A DNA stretch of 64,000 nt, taken from contig NZ_CP171225.1 of the NCBI RefSeq assembly GCF_043226085.1, positions 1,178,001 to 1,242,000 on the forward strand, in the 5' to 3' direction. Every line of letters begins with the position of its first letter. Position 1 is the stretch's first letter. The DNA comes from Amaricoccus sp003258405 (GTDB lineage Bacteria > Pseudomonadota > Alphaproteobacteria > Rhodobacterales > Rhodobacteraceae). Under the pieces are notes generated by a model. It ran no database searches. It saw only the letters and a program-made list of their open reading frames with translations, and had not been told where the DNA came from. Shown here one piece after another: positions 17,039-27,500 of this stretch. The translations under genes were made by a program, and so were the position numbers.

Positions 17039-19729
17039 TCAGAGTTTCAATCTGGAAACCATGACCCCGGCCTCATCGGGATCATGGCGGTTCACGAAGC
17101 CGAGCCGTTCGACCAGGTGCAACATGCCGTGGTTCTCCGCAAGGATCACCCCGTCGAGCGACTCGACACCGGCACTGCGCGCATAGTCGATGAGATGGCG
17201 CATCAGGGTCGAGCCCAGTCCCCGCCCCTTGAGATCGCTCCGCACCAGCAGCGCGTATTCCGCATGCTTCAGGTCTGGCTCCGAAGCGAGCCGCGAGACG
17301 CCCGCAAGCGTCCCGTCGGGCGCGATGGCGACGAATGCCATGTCGCGGTCGTAGTCGAGCTGGGTGAACTTGAGCGCCATTTCCTCGGGAAAATGCGCCC
17401 GCGGCGCCATGAAGCGCATGCGGATGTCTTCGGGCGAGACATTGGCGAGAAAATCCGGATAGAGCAGCGCATCCGCCGGGCGCACGGCCCGGAACACGTA
17501 GGTCTCGCCCTTGAGCACGACCTCCCGGCGCAATTCGAAAGGATAGGGCCGGATCGCGAGCGCGGGGTTCGGCCCGGTCTGGGCCACACGCGCCGGGTCG
17601 ATCTCGATCGCGGCGTCGAGCGCGATCACCCCGTCGGTGCCGGCGAGGATCGGGTTGATGTCGACCGCCCGCAGGCAGGGAAAGTCCTCGACCATGTGCG
17701 ACAGCGCGACGATCGCGCCCTGCAGGGCCACGGCATCGGCGGGCGGGCGGCCGCGGTAGCCGTTCAGCACCTTGCCCATCCGTGTCCGGCTCACCAGATC
17801 GGCGGCGAGGCTCGCATCGAGCGGCGGCAGCGCCACGGCGGTGTCGCGCATCACCTCGACATCGATCCCGCCCGCGCCGAAAAGGATGGTCGGCCCGAAC
17901 ACCCGGTCGATGCTCACCCCGAGGATCACCTCCTGGGCGCCGGGGCGGAAGATCATCGGCTCGACCGAGAAGCCGATCACCTGATCGCGGATCCCGGCAT
18001 GCTGGACCCGCTCGGCAATGGCGCGCGCCGCTTCCTCGGCCTGGCGGGCCGTCTCGATGTTGAGCACCACGCCGCCGACATCCGTCTTGTGCAGGATCTG
18101 GCGCGAGACGAGCTTGATGACGACGCGCTCCGTCGTCTCGAGCAGCTCGCCCGCGAGCACGCCGGCCTCCTCGACGCTGGTCGCAACGCGCACATCCGGC
18201 ACCGGCACGCCATAGGCCGCAATCGCGGCCTTGGCCTCCGGCTCCGTCAGCACCGAGCGCCCCTCGGCGGCAACGGCGGCAAAGATCGCCCGCGCCTTCG
18301 CCGCCGCGTCATGCGGCGTCGCGCGCAGCGCCTCCTCGACGGCACGGTCCGGCACACGGAGCAGGGCGGCCTGCGCACGGCCCCAGTCCGTGAGATGCCC
18401 CACCGCCGCCGCGGCGCTCGCCGGTGTGTTGTAGGTCGCGATCTCGTTGCGCCGCAGGATGCGCGACCCCGACCGCGCCGTCGCGCCGCCAAGCCAGCAG
18501 GTGAGCACCGGCTTCCGGCCGATCATGCTCCGCCGCGTCTTGCCCGCAACCGCCTCGGCGATTTCATCCGAGCCGCCGAAGATGCTCGGACAGTTGAGCA
18601 CCATCACCACATCGACATTGCGGTCGGCCGCCACCGCATCGATCGCCGCCTCGAACCGCGCGCTGTTGGCATCGCCGAGAATGTCGACCGGGTTCGCATG
18701 GCTCCAGGCATCGGGCAGGAAGCCGTCGAGCCGCTCCAGCGTCTCGGGCGCGAGATCGGCGAGCACGCCCGATCCCTCCATCAGCCGGTCGACCGCAAGC
18801 ACGCCGGCGCCGCCGCCGTTGGTCACGATCGCGAGCCGCGCCCGGTCGAGCGGGCGGAAGCGCGCCACGGTCTCGGCCGCCGCGAACATCTCCGAGAGCC
18901 CCTTGACGCGCAGCACACCGGCCCGGCGCAGGGCGGCGTCCATCACCGCATCCTCCGCCGCCATCGCCCCGGTATGCGTCGCCGCCGCCTGCGCCGCCTG
19001 CGGCGTGCGGCCGGCCTTGATCGCGATCACCGGCTTCATGCGCGCCAGCGCCCGCGCCGCGGAGAGGAACTTCCGCGCGCTCTTCACATGCGCGAGATAC
19101 ATCAGCACCGCGCGCGTATCGCGGTCCGAGGACAGCAGGTCGAGATAGTCCGACATGTCGACATCGGCCATGTCGCCCATCGAGACGATATGCGAGAAAC
19201 CGATCTCGCGATCCTCGGCCCAGTCGATCAGCGTCGTCGCGATCGCCGCCGATTGCGAGAGCAGCGCGAGCTTGCCCGGGCGCGGCGCGCGATGCGCGAC
19301 ACTGGCGTTGAGCTTCGCGGCGGGCGCGATCACCCCGAGCGTGTCCGGCCCGATGATGCGCAGCAGATAGGGCTTCGCGGCATCGAGCATCCGCTGGCGC
19401 AGCCCGCCCTCCGCCTTCACGCCCGGCGTCAGGACCACCGCGATCCGGCAGCCCTTCGCCCCGAGATCGGCAATCACGCCCGGCACATCCTCCGGCACCA
19501 CCGCCACCACGGCGAGATCCGGCACGGCGGGCAGATCCGCGACGCGGGCGAAACAGTCCTTGCCAACGAATGTCGCGCGCCCCGGATCGACCGACCAGAC
19601 CGGCCCCTCGAAGCCCCCCTCGAGGATGTTGCCCATCACCATGGCGCCATAGGTGTCTGCGATATCGCCGGACCCGACCACGACCACGGATTCGGGATGC
19701 AGGACCTTGTCGAGATTGCGGACCGTCAT
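17039..19729 (-). CDS. acyl-CoA synthetase (NDP-forming)/GNAT acetyltransferase fusion, Pat-like
   Basis: This 896-residue protein combines a CoA-binding Rossmann domain (about 1-230, starting with LHPESVVVVGSGDIADTYGAMV), a succinyl-CoA-ligase-like domain and an ATP-grasp domain (about 460-690, with EAKAAIAAYGVPVPDVRVA and LHKTDVGGVVLNI). A GNAT domain closes it (about 730-896, with GRGLGSTLMRHLIDYA as the acetyl-CoA loop). The architecture is that of the Pat/YfiQ protein lysine acetyltransferases, which regulate acetyl-CoA synthetase. GGAGG precedes the ATG at 19729. The synthetase part may be catalytically inactive, as in YfiQ; I cannot judge that here. Confidence 0.9.
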   Translation of the reverse strand: MTVRNLDKVLHPESVVVVGSGDIADTYGAMVMGNILEGGFEGPVWSVDPGRATFVGKDCFARVADLPAVPDLAVVAVVPEDVPGVIADLGAKGCRIAVVLTPGVKAEGGLRQRMLDAAKPYLLRIIGPDTLGVIAPAAKLNASVAHRAPRPGKLALLSQSAAIATTLIDWAEDREIGFSHIVSMGDMADVDMSDYLDLLSSDRDTRAVLMYLAHVKSARKFLSAARALARMKPVIAIKAGRTPQAAQAAATHTGAMAAEDAVMDAALRRAGVLRVKGLSEMFAAAETVARFRPLDRARLAIVTNGGGAGVLAVDRLMEGSGVLADLAPETLERLDGFLPDAWSHANPVDILGDANSARFEAAIDAVAADRNVDVVMVLNCPSIFGGSDEIAEAVAGKTRRSMIGRKPVLTCWLGGATARSGSRILRRNEIATYNTPASAAAAVGHLTDWGRAQAALLRVPDRAVEEALRATPHDAAAKARAIFAAVAAEGRSVLTEPEAKAAIAAYGVPVPDVRVATSVEEAGVLAGELLETTERVVIKLVSRQILHKTDVGGVVLNIETARQAEEAARAIAERVQHAGIRDQVIGFSVEPMIFRPGAQEVILGVSIDRVFGPTILFGAGGIDVEVMRDTAVALPPLDASLAADLVSRTRMGKVLNGYRGRPPADAVALQGAIVALSHMVEDFPCLRAVDINPILAGTDGVIALDAAIEIDPARVAQTGPNPALAIRPYPFELRREVVLKGETYVFRAVRPADALLYPDFLANVSPEDIRMRFMAPRAHFPEEMALKFTQLDYDRDMAFVAIAPDGTLAGVSRLASEPDLKHAEYALLVRSDLKGRGLGSTLMRHLIDYARSAGVESLDGVILAENHGMLHLVERLGFVNRHDPDEAGVMVSRLKL

Positions 19730-19942
19730 GGTGCCTCCGGGTACTCTTCGCAACTGCACACTAACACTAGTCGCATCCCATACGCGGGCAAGACGTTAAA
19801 GTCACGGGCTCGCGGGCGGGCTCTGGCAGAACGCTGCAACAGTGCAACCCGCGGGATGCAGTGGCGGGCCGGCGCCGCGGGCTTGCATCGCCCGCGCGAA
19901 CGGATGCACGATGCGGCCCCGGAAACCGGAGGGAGAGCGGTG

Positions 19943-21019
19943 ATGAAATGGTCGATGAAGCTCGGGCGTTTCGCCGGGATCGACGTCTATGTCCACGCGA
20001 CGTTCTTCCTGCTGCTCGTCTGGTTCGGCTATGTCTACTGGGCCCAGACCGGCACGCTTGCCGGCGTCGTCACCGGGCTCACCCTCATCCTGCTGCTCTT
20101 CCTCTGCGTCGTGCTGCACGAATACGGCCATGCACTCACCGCGCGGCGCTACGGCATTGCAACCAAACACATCACGCTGCTGCCGATCGGCGGCGTCGCC
20201 ATGCTCGAGAAGATGCCCGAGGATCCCCGCCAGGAGGTGGTCGTCGCGCTCGCCGGGCCGGCGGTGAACCTCGTGATCGCCGCCGGGCTCTGGCTCGTCA
20301 TGGCGGTTTTCCACGAGACCGGCACGCTCCTTGATGTCGGGATCGGCCAGGGCGGCATCCTGCCGACGCTGCTCGCGACGAACCTCGTCCTCGCCGCCTT
20401 CAACCTGGTGCCGGCCTTTCCGATGGATGGCGGCCGGGTGCTGCGCGCCCTGCTCGCCATGCGCACCGACCGGGTGCAGGCCACGCGGATCGCCGCTTCG
20501 GTCGGGCGGCTGCTGGCACTGGTCTTCGGCTTCCTCGGCCTCATCGGCAACCCGTTCCTGATCCTCATCGCTGTCTTCGTCTGGATCGGTGCCGGCGCGG
20601 AGGCCGAATCAGCCGAGCTCGACGCCCGGCTCAGCCGCAAGCCCGCCGGGCTCGCGATGATCACAGAGTTCCACACCGTCGCGCCGGACGACCCGCTTTC
20701 CCATGCCGTCGAACTCACGCTCTCCGGCACCCAGAAGGATTTCCCCGTCCTCGACGGCCCGCGCATCGCCGGCGCGCTCACCCAGGCGGGGATCCTCCGG
20801 GGCCTGCGCGACCACGGGCTGGAGGGCCGTGTCTCGGAGGTGATGGTGCCGGTCCGCACCGCCGAGGTCGGCACCGCGCTCGATGTCCTGCTCCAGGAAC
20901 TCCAGGCCGAGGGCGCGCGCATCGTCTGCATCACCCGCGCCGGCGCGCTCGCCGGCATCGTCGATCTCGAGAACATCGCCGAATACCTCCGCATCCAGGC
21001 CGCCCTGGGGCGCGGCTGA
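19943..21019 (+). CDS. site-2 protease family (M50) membrane metalloprotease with C-terminal CBS-like region
   Basis: This 358-residue protein is an intramembrane zinc protease. HEYGH at residues 59-63 is the zinc motif, in a membrane helix. The second catalytic motif NLVPAFPMDGGRVLRAL follows near 155-170. About six helices fill residues 15-225. The last 120 residues look like a pair of CBS modules (FHTVAPDDPLSHAVELTLSG and the matching VMVPVRTAEVGTALDVLLQEL). The start could be the ATG at 19943 or the GTG just ahead of it; GGAGGGAG lies upstream. Its stop is one base from the start of the NAD(P)HX repair gene, so the two form an operon. Confidence 0.92.
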   Translation: MKWSMKLGRFAGIDVYVHATFFLLLVWFGYVYWAQTGTLAGVVTGLTLILLLFLCVVLHEYGHALTARRYGIATKHITLLPIGGVAMLEKMPEDPRQEVVVALAGPAVNLVIAAGLWLVMAVFHETGTLLDVGIGQGGILPTLLATNLVLAAFNLVPAFPMDGGRVLRALLAMRTDRVQATRIAASVGRLLALVFGFLGLIGNPFLILIAVFVWIGAGAEAESAELDARLSRKPAGLAMITEFHTVAPDDPLSHAVELTLSGTQKDFPVLDGPRIAGALTQAGILRGLRDHGLEGRVSEVMVPVRTAEVGTALDVLLQELQAEGARIVCITRAGALAGIVDLENIAEYLRIQAALGRG

Positions 21020-21020
21020 G

Positions 21021-22496
21021 ATGCACGAGCTGCTGACCCCCGCCGAGATGGGCCGGGCCGATGCCGCCGCCATCGCGGGCGGCATTCCCGGCATCGACCT
21101 GATGGAGGCCGCAGGCCGCGCCGTCGCCGAGACCGCCATGGCGCTCGTGCCCGAAGGGCCGGTGCTCGTCGTCGCGGGCCCCGGCAACAACGGCGGCGAC
21201 GGCTATGTCGCCGCCCGTCTCCTGCGCGCACGAGGCCGCGAGGTGCGCCTCGCCCTCTGGGGCGATCCGGCCCGGATCCGCGGCGACGCGGCCCTCGCGC
21301 GCGCCCGCTGGGAGGGGCCGGAGAGCGCCGCCGCCGCACCTCTGCCCGCCGCCGCCCTCATCATCGACGCGCTCTTCGGCGCAGGCCTCGACCGCGCCAT
21401 CACCGGCACGCCGGCAGACCTCGTCCGCGCGATGAACGCGAGCCCCGCCCCGGTCCTTGCCGTCGACGTGCCGAGCGGCCTCGACGGCGCCTCGGGCCGC
21501 GTGCTCGGCACCGCGGTCGAGGCGGCCGCCACCACGACCTTCTTCCGCCTGAAGCCCGGCCACCTGCTCGAACCCGGCCGCGGCCTCTGCGGCCCCGTCA
21601 CCCTGGCCCAGATCGGCATCCCCGCCAGCGTGATCGCCGACATCGCCCCGCGCCTCTTCGAGAATGGCCCGGCGCTCTGGGGCGCCGCCCTGCCGCGTCC
21701 CGGCCGCAGCGCACACAAATACGCCCGCGGCCATGCCGTCATCCTCTCCGGGCCGATGACCCGCACCGGGGCCGCCCGCCTCGCCGCGGGCGCGGCCCTC
21801 CGCGCCGGCGCGGGCCTCGTCACGCTTGCAAGCCCCGGCGATGCGCTCGCCGTCAACGCCGCCCATCTCACCGCCGTCATGCTCCGCCGCACCGACGATG
21901 CCGCCGCCCTCTCGGGCCTGCTCGCCGACCGCCGCTTCACGGCGATCGGTCTCGGCCCGGCGCTCGGCACCGACGCGCGCGAACGGGCGCTGGTCCAGGC
22001 CGCCCTCGCCGCCCCGCCCGCCGCCGTGCTGGATGCCGACGCGCTCACCGCCTTCGCCGACGACCCCGCCCGGCTCTTCGCCGCGATCGCCGCCCGCGAG
22101 GCCCCGGTGATCCTCACCCCCCATGGCGGCGAATTCGCCCGCCTCTTTCCCGACATCGCCGCCGAACGCGATACGCCGAAAACCGAACAGGCGCGGCGGG
22201 CCAGCGCCCGGAGCGGCGCCACACTGGTGCTGAAGGGCTCCGACACCGTCATTGCCGCCCCCGACGGCCGCGCCGCGATCAACGCCAACGCTCCGCCCTG
22301 GCTCGCAACCGCGGGCTCGGGCGACGTGCTCACCGGCATCGCCACCGGCCTTGCCGCCCAGGGCATGCCGGGGTTCGAGGCGGCCGCCGCCGCCGTCTGG
22401 CTCCATGGCGCGGCCGGCACGGAGGCCGGCCCCGGCCTCATCGCCGAAGACCTCGCCCCCGCACTCCGCCGGCCCCTCGCCCGCCTGCTCGCCTGA
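21021..22496 (+). CDS. nnr: bifunctional NAD(P)H-hydrate epimerase / ADP-dependent NAD(P)H-hydrate dehydratase
   Basis: This enzyme repairs hydrated NADH and NADPH. The 491 residues split into an N-terminal YjeF epimerase domain (about 1-210, with GPGNNGGDGYVAARLL and VDVPSGLDGASG) and a C-terminal ribokinase-like dehydratase domain (about 225-485). The dehydratase part shows the family pattern TPHGGEFARLF and the active-site glycine loop in TAGSGDVLTGIATGLAAQG. It starts two bases after the protease stop and ends 26 bases from the convergent patatin gene. Confidence 0.97.
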   Translation: MHELLTPAEMGRADAAAIAGGIPGIDLMEAAGRAVAETAMALVPEGPVLVVAGPGNNGGDGYVAARLLRARGREVRLALWGDPARIRGDAALARARWEGPESAAAAPLPAAALIIDALFGAGLDRAITGTPADLVRAMNASPAPVLAVDVPSGLDGASGRVLGTAVEAAATTTFFRLKPGHLLEPGRGLCGPVTLAQIGIPASVIADIAPRLFENGPALWGAALPRPGRSAHKYARGHAVILSGPMTRTGAARLAAGAALRAGAGLVTLASPGDALAVNAAHLTAVMLRRTDDAAALSGLLADRRFTAIGLGPALGTDARERALVQAALAAPPAAVLDADALTAFADDPARLFAAIAAREAPVILTPHGGEFARLFPDIAAERDTPKTEQARRASARSGATLVLKGSDTVIAAPDGRAAINANAPPWLATAGSGDVLTGIATGLAAQGMPGFEAAAAAVWLHGAAGTEAGPGLIAEDLAPALRRPLARLLA

Positions 22497-22522
22497 GGCC
22501 GCCGGAGCGGGCGCGCGCCGGC

Positions 22523-23650
22523 TCAGCCGCCGTGCACCCGCCGCATCCGCCGGAAGAACCCGGCGAGGAGGCCGGGCCGTGGCCGCTGCGGCCGGAGCGC
22601 GGGCAAGCCCGCCGCGGGGCGCACCCCGAAGAGCCGGTCGAGATCGAGCGTCGAGGCGGCCCCGATCTGGTCGCGATGGTCGCGAAGCCACATCTCCGTC
22701 CGCCCGCGCCCCAGCTCGCAGAGCCGGGCAAGCTGGCGCTCGTCGGCATCGAGCTTGCTCGACGCGCTCTGCGCCTCCGCCGCCGGGCCGCCATGGATAC
22801 GGTGGAGCCGGACCCCCGCCCCCGCCGCGTCGCAATCCTTCCGGCGCGCGCCCTGGATCGCCGCAAGCTCCTTCACGAGGCTCGCGTTGAAGGTGATCTC
22901 GTTCACCCGGTTGATGATGTCGCGCGCGGAATGCGGCACGCCGTCGCGCCGGATCGGATTGATCTGCACGATGAAGAGATCGGTCTCCTCGGCCCCCTCC
23001 ACCAGCGGAAAGAGCGAGGGGTTGCCGGTGTAGCCGCCATCCCAGTAGGCCTCGCCCTCGATTTCCACCGCCGGAAAGAGCTGCGGCAGACAGGCCGAGG
23101 CCATCACCGCATCGACGCTCAGCGCCCCGTTGGAGAAGATCCGCGGCAGGCCGGTGTGCACATGCGTCGCCGTCACATGCACCGCAATCGCCTCGCTTCC
23201 GTTCAGCGCCTCGAAATCGACCTGCTGCTCCACGAGATTGCGCAGCGGATTGAGCCCGAGCGGGTTGAGATCATAGGGCGAGACATAGCGCGACAGCCCG
23301 TCGAAGAAGAGAAACCCCGGCGAACGGTCGAGGCTCGCCCGCCCACTCAGCCGGTCGACGACCCCGCGGCGGAAGGGCGAGAGCGCCGCGGCCTTGCCCA
23401 CCCCCTGCCAGAAGGCGGCGAGCGCATCCCGCGCCCCCTGCCGCCCGCCGCGCAGCAGCCCGTCGGCCAGAACGACCGCGTTCATCGCACCCGCACTCGT
23501 CCCGCTCACCGCCTCGATCGGCAGGCCGGGTTCCTCGAGCAGCCGGTCGAGCACCCCCCAGGTAAAGGCCCCGTGCGCCCCGCCGCCCTGCAGTGCAAGG
23601 CGCAGGGGTCGGGGGTTCGTGACTGTGTCCACATCCATTTCGGTGGCCAT
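22523..23650 (-). CDS. patatin-like phospholipase family protein
   Basis: This 375-residue serine lipid acyl hydrolase has the patatin Ser-Asp dyad. The oxyanion-hole motif is LQGGGAHGAFTWGVL near residue 20-34, the nucleophile is in GTSAG, and the Asp is in DGGYTGNPSLFPL. The ATG at 23650 has AGGAG five bases ahead, and the longer upstream frame is not needed. The C-terminal 60 residues are Arg-rich. No signal peptide is seen, so it is probably cytoplasmic. Bacterial relatives include polyhydroxyalkanoate-granule and phospholipid hydrolases; the substrate is not clear. Confidence 0.93.
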   Translation of the reverse strand: MATEMDVDTVTNPRPLRLALQGGGAHGAFTWGVLDRLLEEPGLPIEAVSGTSAGAMNAVVLADGLLRGGRQGARDALAAFWQGVGKAAALSPFRRGVVDRLSGRASLDRSPGFLFFDGLSRYVSPYDLNPLGLNPLRNLVEQQVDFEALNGSEAIAVHVTATHVHTGLPRIFSNGALSVDAVMASACLPQLFPAVEIEGEAYWDGGYTGNPSLFPLVEGAEETDLFIVQINPIRRDGVPHSARDIINRVNEITFNASLVKELAAIQGARRKDCDAAGAGVRLHRIHGGPAAEAQSASSKLDADERQLARLCELGRGRTEMWLRDHRDQIGAASTLDLDRLFGVRPAAGLPALRPQRPRPGLLAGFFRRMRRVHGG

Positions 23651-23833
23651 GATCACTCCTGAATCCAACGCCCCGCATGCGGCGGGGCTCGCGTATGCTG
23701 CACCGCAACATGGCCGGATGCACATCACAACTGCGGGATACGCGGAGATCGTCCCTCCCGCTTCGCCGCCGCAACCGAATCTCAAGACATCGGCGCGAAG
23801 CTCCCGGCTCAAGGGGCTGGGGGGCCCTTGATC

Positions 23834-24439
23834 ATGTCCAACGATCCCGAGTTGCTTCTGACGCTCATCCTCGTGGCGGCGGCTCTCGCCGTCCTTCTTC
23901 ACCGGCGTCTCCGGCCCGGCCGCCGCAGGGGCCCGCGGGCTGAGATCCACGAGACGCCCGCGCAGCCGAAGGCCCCCGCCCCGCCGCCGCCCTGTCCCGC
24001 GCCATTTTCCGGCAAGGCCTGGGTCGTCGATGGCGACACCCTCCGCGTCAACCGCGCCCGCGTGCGCCTTTTCGGCATGGATGCCCCGGAAATCGGCCAG
24101 CGCGGCGGCTATCCTGCCAGAAGCCACTTGATCCGCCTCGCCGGAGGCCGGCAGGTCAGGGTGGAGCCGGTGACCATCGACATTCACGGCCGAACGGTCG
24201 CGCGGGTGTGGCTGGGCGAGACCGATCTCTCCCGCCGGATGGTGCGCGACGGCTACGCGGTAGCAACCGTGCGCTGGGATCTCGACTATGTTCCCGACGA
24301 AGAGGCGGCCCGGCGCGAACGCCGCGGCCTCTGGCAGGCCGATCCGCGCAACGGCATCCGCGATCCCGCCGCCCACCGCCGCTGGCAGGCGCGGCAGCGC
24401 CAGCGGCAGAGCGGCGGCCCGGGCGGGGGGCCGGCCTGA
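23834..24439 (+). CDS. membrane-anchored thermonuclease-family (SNase-like) protein
   Basis: This 201-residue protein has a single N-terminal membrane helix (LLLTLILVAAALAVLL at about 7-22), a basic and proline-rich linker, and a staphylococcal-nuclease-like domain. The domain carries WVVDGDTLRVNRARVRLFGMDAPEIGQ, split around residues 60-86, with the Arg and Glu positions of the catalytic site, and a later MVRDGYAVATVRWDLDYVPDEEAARRERRGLW region. The anchor puts the nuclease on the periplasmic side or at the membrane. The basic C-terminal tail is low complexity. The gene is divergent from the patatin gene. Confidence 0.88.
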   Translation: MSNDPELLLTLILVAAALAVLLHRRLRPGRRRGPRAEIHETPAQPKAPAPPPPCPAPFSGKAWVVDGDTLRVNRARVRLFGMDAPEIGQRGGYPARSHLIRLAGGRQVRVEPVTIDIHGRTVARVWLGETDLSRRMVRDGYAVATVRWDLDYVPDEEAARRERRGLWQADPRNGIRDPAAHRRWQARQRQRQSGGPGGGPA

Positions 24440-24460
24440 GCCATCCCCCCGTCCCGGAAC

Positions 24461-24496
24461 GAAAACGGGTCCGGACCGAAACGGTCCGAACCCGCG
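24461..24496 (-). terminator. rho-independent terminator of the pyruvate carboxylase gene
   Basis: A hairpin at 24466-24494 has an uninterrupted CGGACCG/CGGTCCG stem, a further GGGT/ACCC pairing below one mismatch, and a 3-base loop. On the minus strand it is followed by GTTTTCGTT. It lies about 45 bases after the pyc stop. It also sits just past the stop of the convergent nuclease gene, so it may serve both. Confidence 0.7.
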
Positions 24497-24539
24497 ATGT
24501 CACTTCGGCGCCCTGAGCGGGTCAGCCGCCCGGTCCGGT

Positions 24540-27500
24540 CTAGCCGTCCGCAAGCTCGACGAGCAGATCCTTCGCCTCGACCTGTGCGCCGGGCGTGACA
24601 TGCACCGCCTTCACCACGCCCTTGCGATCGGCATAGAGCCCGGTCTCCATCTTCATCGCCTCGATGGCGAGGATGAGATCGCCCGGCTTCACCGCCTGCC
24701 CCGGCTCGACCGCGATGCTCGCGACAACCCCCGGCATCGGCGCGGCCACATGGCCCGGATTGCCCACATCGGCCTTCGGCCGCTTCGGCGCCGCGGCCTG
24801 GGCCTTGCGGTTCGGCACGCGGATGGTGCGCGGCTGGCCGTTGAGCTCGAAGAAGACGCGCACATCGCCCTCCTCGTTGGTCTCGCCCACCGCCGAGAGC
24901 CGCACCTCGAGCGTCTTGCCCGGATCGATCTCGGCCGAGATCTGCTGCCCCGGCTCCATGCCGTAGAAGAAGACCGGCGTCGGCAGGGTGCGGACGGGGC
25001 CGTAGTCCTGGTGGCGGTGCAGGTAATCGGTGAAGACCTTGGGATACATCAGGTATCCGCAGAAATCCTCGTTGTCGATCTCCACATCGCCCGCTTCCTC
25101 GCGGAGCTTGGCCTTGAGCGCGTCGAGATCGGCGGGCTTCATCACAGCGCCCGGCCGCACGGTGAGCGGCGTCTCGCCCTTCAGGATCTTGGCCTGCAGC
25201 GCCTTCGGCCACCCGCCCGGCGGCTGGCCGAGATTGCCGCGCATCATGTCCACGACGCTGTCGGGGAAGGCCACGTCGACGGCCGGATCCTCGACCTGCG
25301 CGCGGGTGAGCCCCTGGGCCACCATCATCAGCGCCATGTCGCCCACGACCTTGGAGGAGGGCGTCACCTTCACGATGTCGCCGAACATCTGGTTCACCTC
25401 GGCATACATCTCGGCAACCTCGTGCCAGCGCTCCTCCAGCCCCATGGACCGGGCCTGCGCCTTGAGGTTGGTGAACTGCCCGCCCGGCATCTCGTGGAGA
25501 TAGACCTCGGAGGCCGGCGCCTGCAGCCCCGCCTCGAAGGCGGCATACTGGCCGCGCACCGCCTCGAAATAGTCCGAGATCTCGCGGATCGCGGCGATGT
25601 CGAGCCCGGTGTCGCGCTCGGTGAAGCGCAGCGCCTCGACGATGGAGCCGAGCGTCGGCTGCGAGGTGTTGCCCGAGAAGCTGTCCATCGCGGCATCCAC
25701 CGCATCGACACCCGCCTCGGCCGCCGCGAGGAGCGTGGCGCCCGCGATCCCGCTGGTGTCATGGGTGTGGAGATGGACCGGCAGCCCGATCTCCTCCTTG
25801 AGCGTCTTGACCAGCACCCGCGCCGCGGCGGGCTTGAGCAGCCCGGCCATGTCCTTCAGGCCCAGCACATGCGCCCCGGCGTCGCGCAGCTCCTTGCCCA
25901 TCGCGACATAATACTTGAGGTCGTATTTCGCCCGGTCCGGATCGAAGAGATCGCCGGTGTAGCAGATCGTCCCCTCGCAGATCTTGCCGCTCGCGATCAC
26001 CGCATCCATCGCGACCCGCATGTTCTCGACCCAGTTGAGGCTGTCGAAGACGCGGAAGACATCGACCCCCGAGGACGCCGCCTGACCGACGAAGGCCTCG
26101 ACCACATTGTCGGGATAGTTGGTGTAACCCACCCCGTTCGAGGCGCGGAGCAGCATCTGGGTCATCAGGTTCGGCATCGCCTTGCGCAGGTCGCGCAGCC
26201 GCTGCCAGGGGCATTCCTGCAGGAAGCGGTAGGCCACGTCAAAGGTCGCACCGCCCCAGCACTCGACCGAGAAGAGCTGCGGCAGCTTGGTGGCATAGGC
26301 CGGCGCCGCCTTGATCATGTCGAAGGAGCGCATGCGCGTGGCAAGCAGGCTCTGGTGCCCGTCGCGCATCGTCGTGTCGGTGATGAGCACGCGCTTCTGC
26401 TCGAGCATCCAGTCGGCCACCGCCTTGGCGCCGTCCCGCTCCAGCAGCTGGCGCGTGCCGTCCGGCACCGCATCGAGGCCCACCACCGGCGGGCGCGGCA
26501 GACGCGGCGCGGCCGGCGGCTTCGCCCGGCCCGCGGTCTCGGGATGCCCGTTCACCGTGATGTCGGCGACATAGGTGAGGATCTTCGTCGCCCGGTCACG
26601 CCGCGCGGAGAAGTGGAAGAGCTCCGGCGTCGTGTCGATGAACTTCGTGGTGTAGGTGTTGTCGAGGAAGGTCGGGTGCTTCAGCAGGTTCTCGACGAAG
26701 GCGATGTTCGTCGAGACGCCGCGGATGCGGAACTCGCGGAGCGCGCGGTCCATGCGCGCGATCGCCGCCTCGGGCGTCGGCGCCCAGGCCGTCACCTTCT
26801 CGAGCAGGCTGTCGTAGTAGCGGGTGATGACCGCGCCGGAATAGGCCGTGCCGCCGTCGAGCCGGATCCCCATGCCGGTGGCACCCCGATAGGCGGTGAT
26901 GCGGCCGTAGTCGGGGATGAAGTTGTTCTGCGGGTCCTCGGTGGTGATGCGGCACTGGAGCGCATGGCCCGAGAAGGTCACGTCGGCCTGGCTCGGCGCG
27001 CCCGTCGCCTCGGCGATCGTCGCGCCCTCGGCGAGCATGATCTGCGCCCGCACGATGTCGATCCCGGTGATCTCTTCGGTCACCGTGTGCTCGACCTGCA
27101 CCCGCGGGTTCACCTCGATGAAGTAGAAATTGCCCGAGTCCCGGTCCATGAGGAACTCGACCGTGCCGGCGCATTCGTAGTTCGCCGCCTGGCAGATCTT
27201 GAGCGCCAGCGCACAGACGTATTCCCGCTGCTCCTGGCTGAGATAGGGCGCGGGCGCGCGCTCCACGACCTTCTGGTTGCGGCGCTGCACCGAGCAGTCA
27301 CGCTCCCAGAGATGGTAGAGCTGGCCGAACTTGTCGCCGAGGATCTGCACCTCGACATGGCGCGCATTGAGAATCAGCTTCTCGAGATAGCCCTCGCCGT
27401 TGCCGAAGGCCGCCTGCGCCTCGCGCCGGCCTTCCTTCACCTTCTCCTCGAGCTCGTCGGGGCCCATGATCGGCCGCATGCCCCTGCCGCCGCCGCCCCA

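Noticed and set aside
17084..19942. The upstream part of the long plus-strand frame that ends with the site-2 protease
   Set aside because: That stretch is antisense to the acyl-CoA synthetase/GNAT gene. The real protease starts at 19943, where a ribosome-binding site and the family N-terminus occur.
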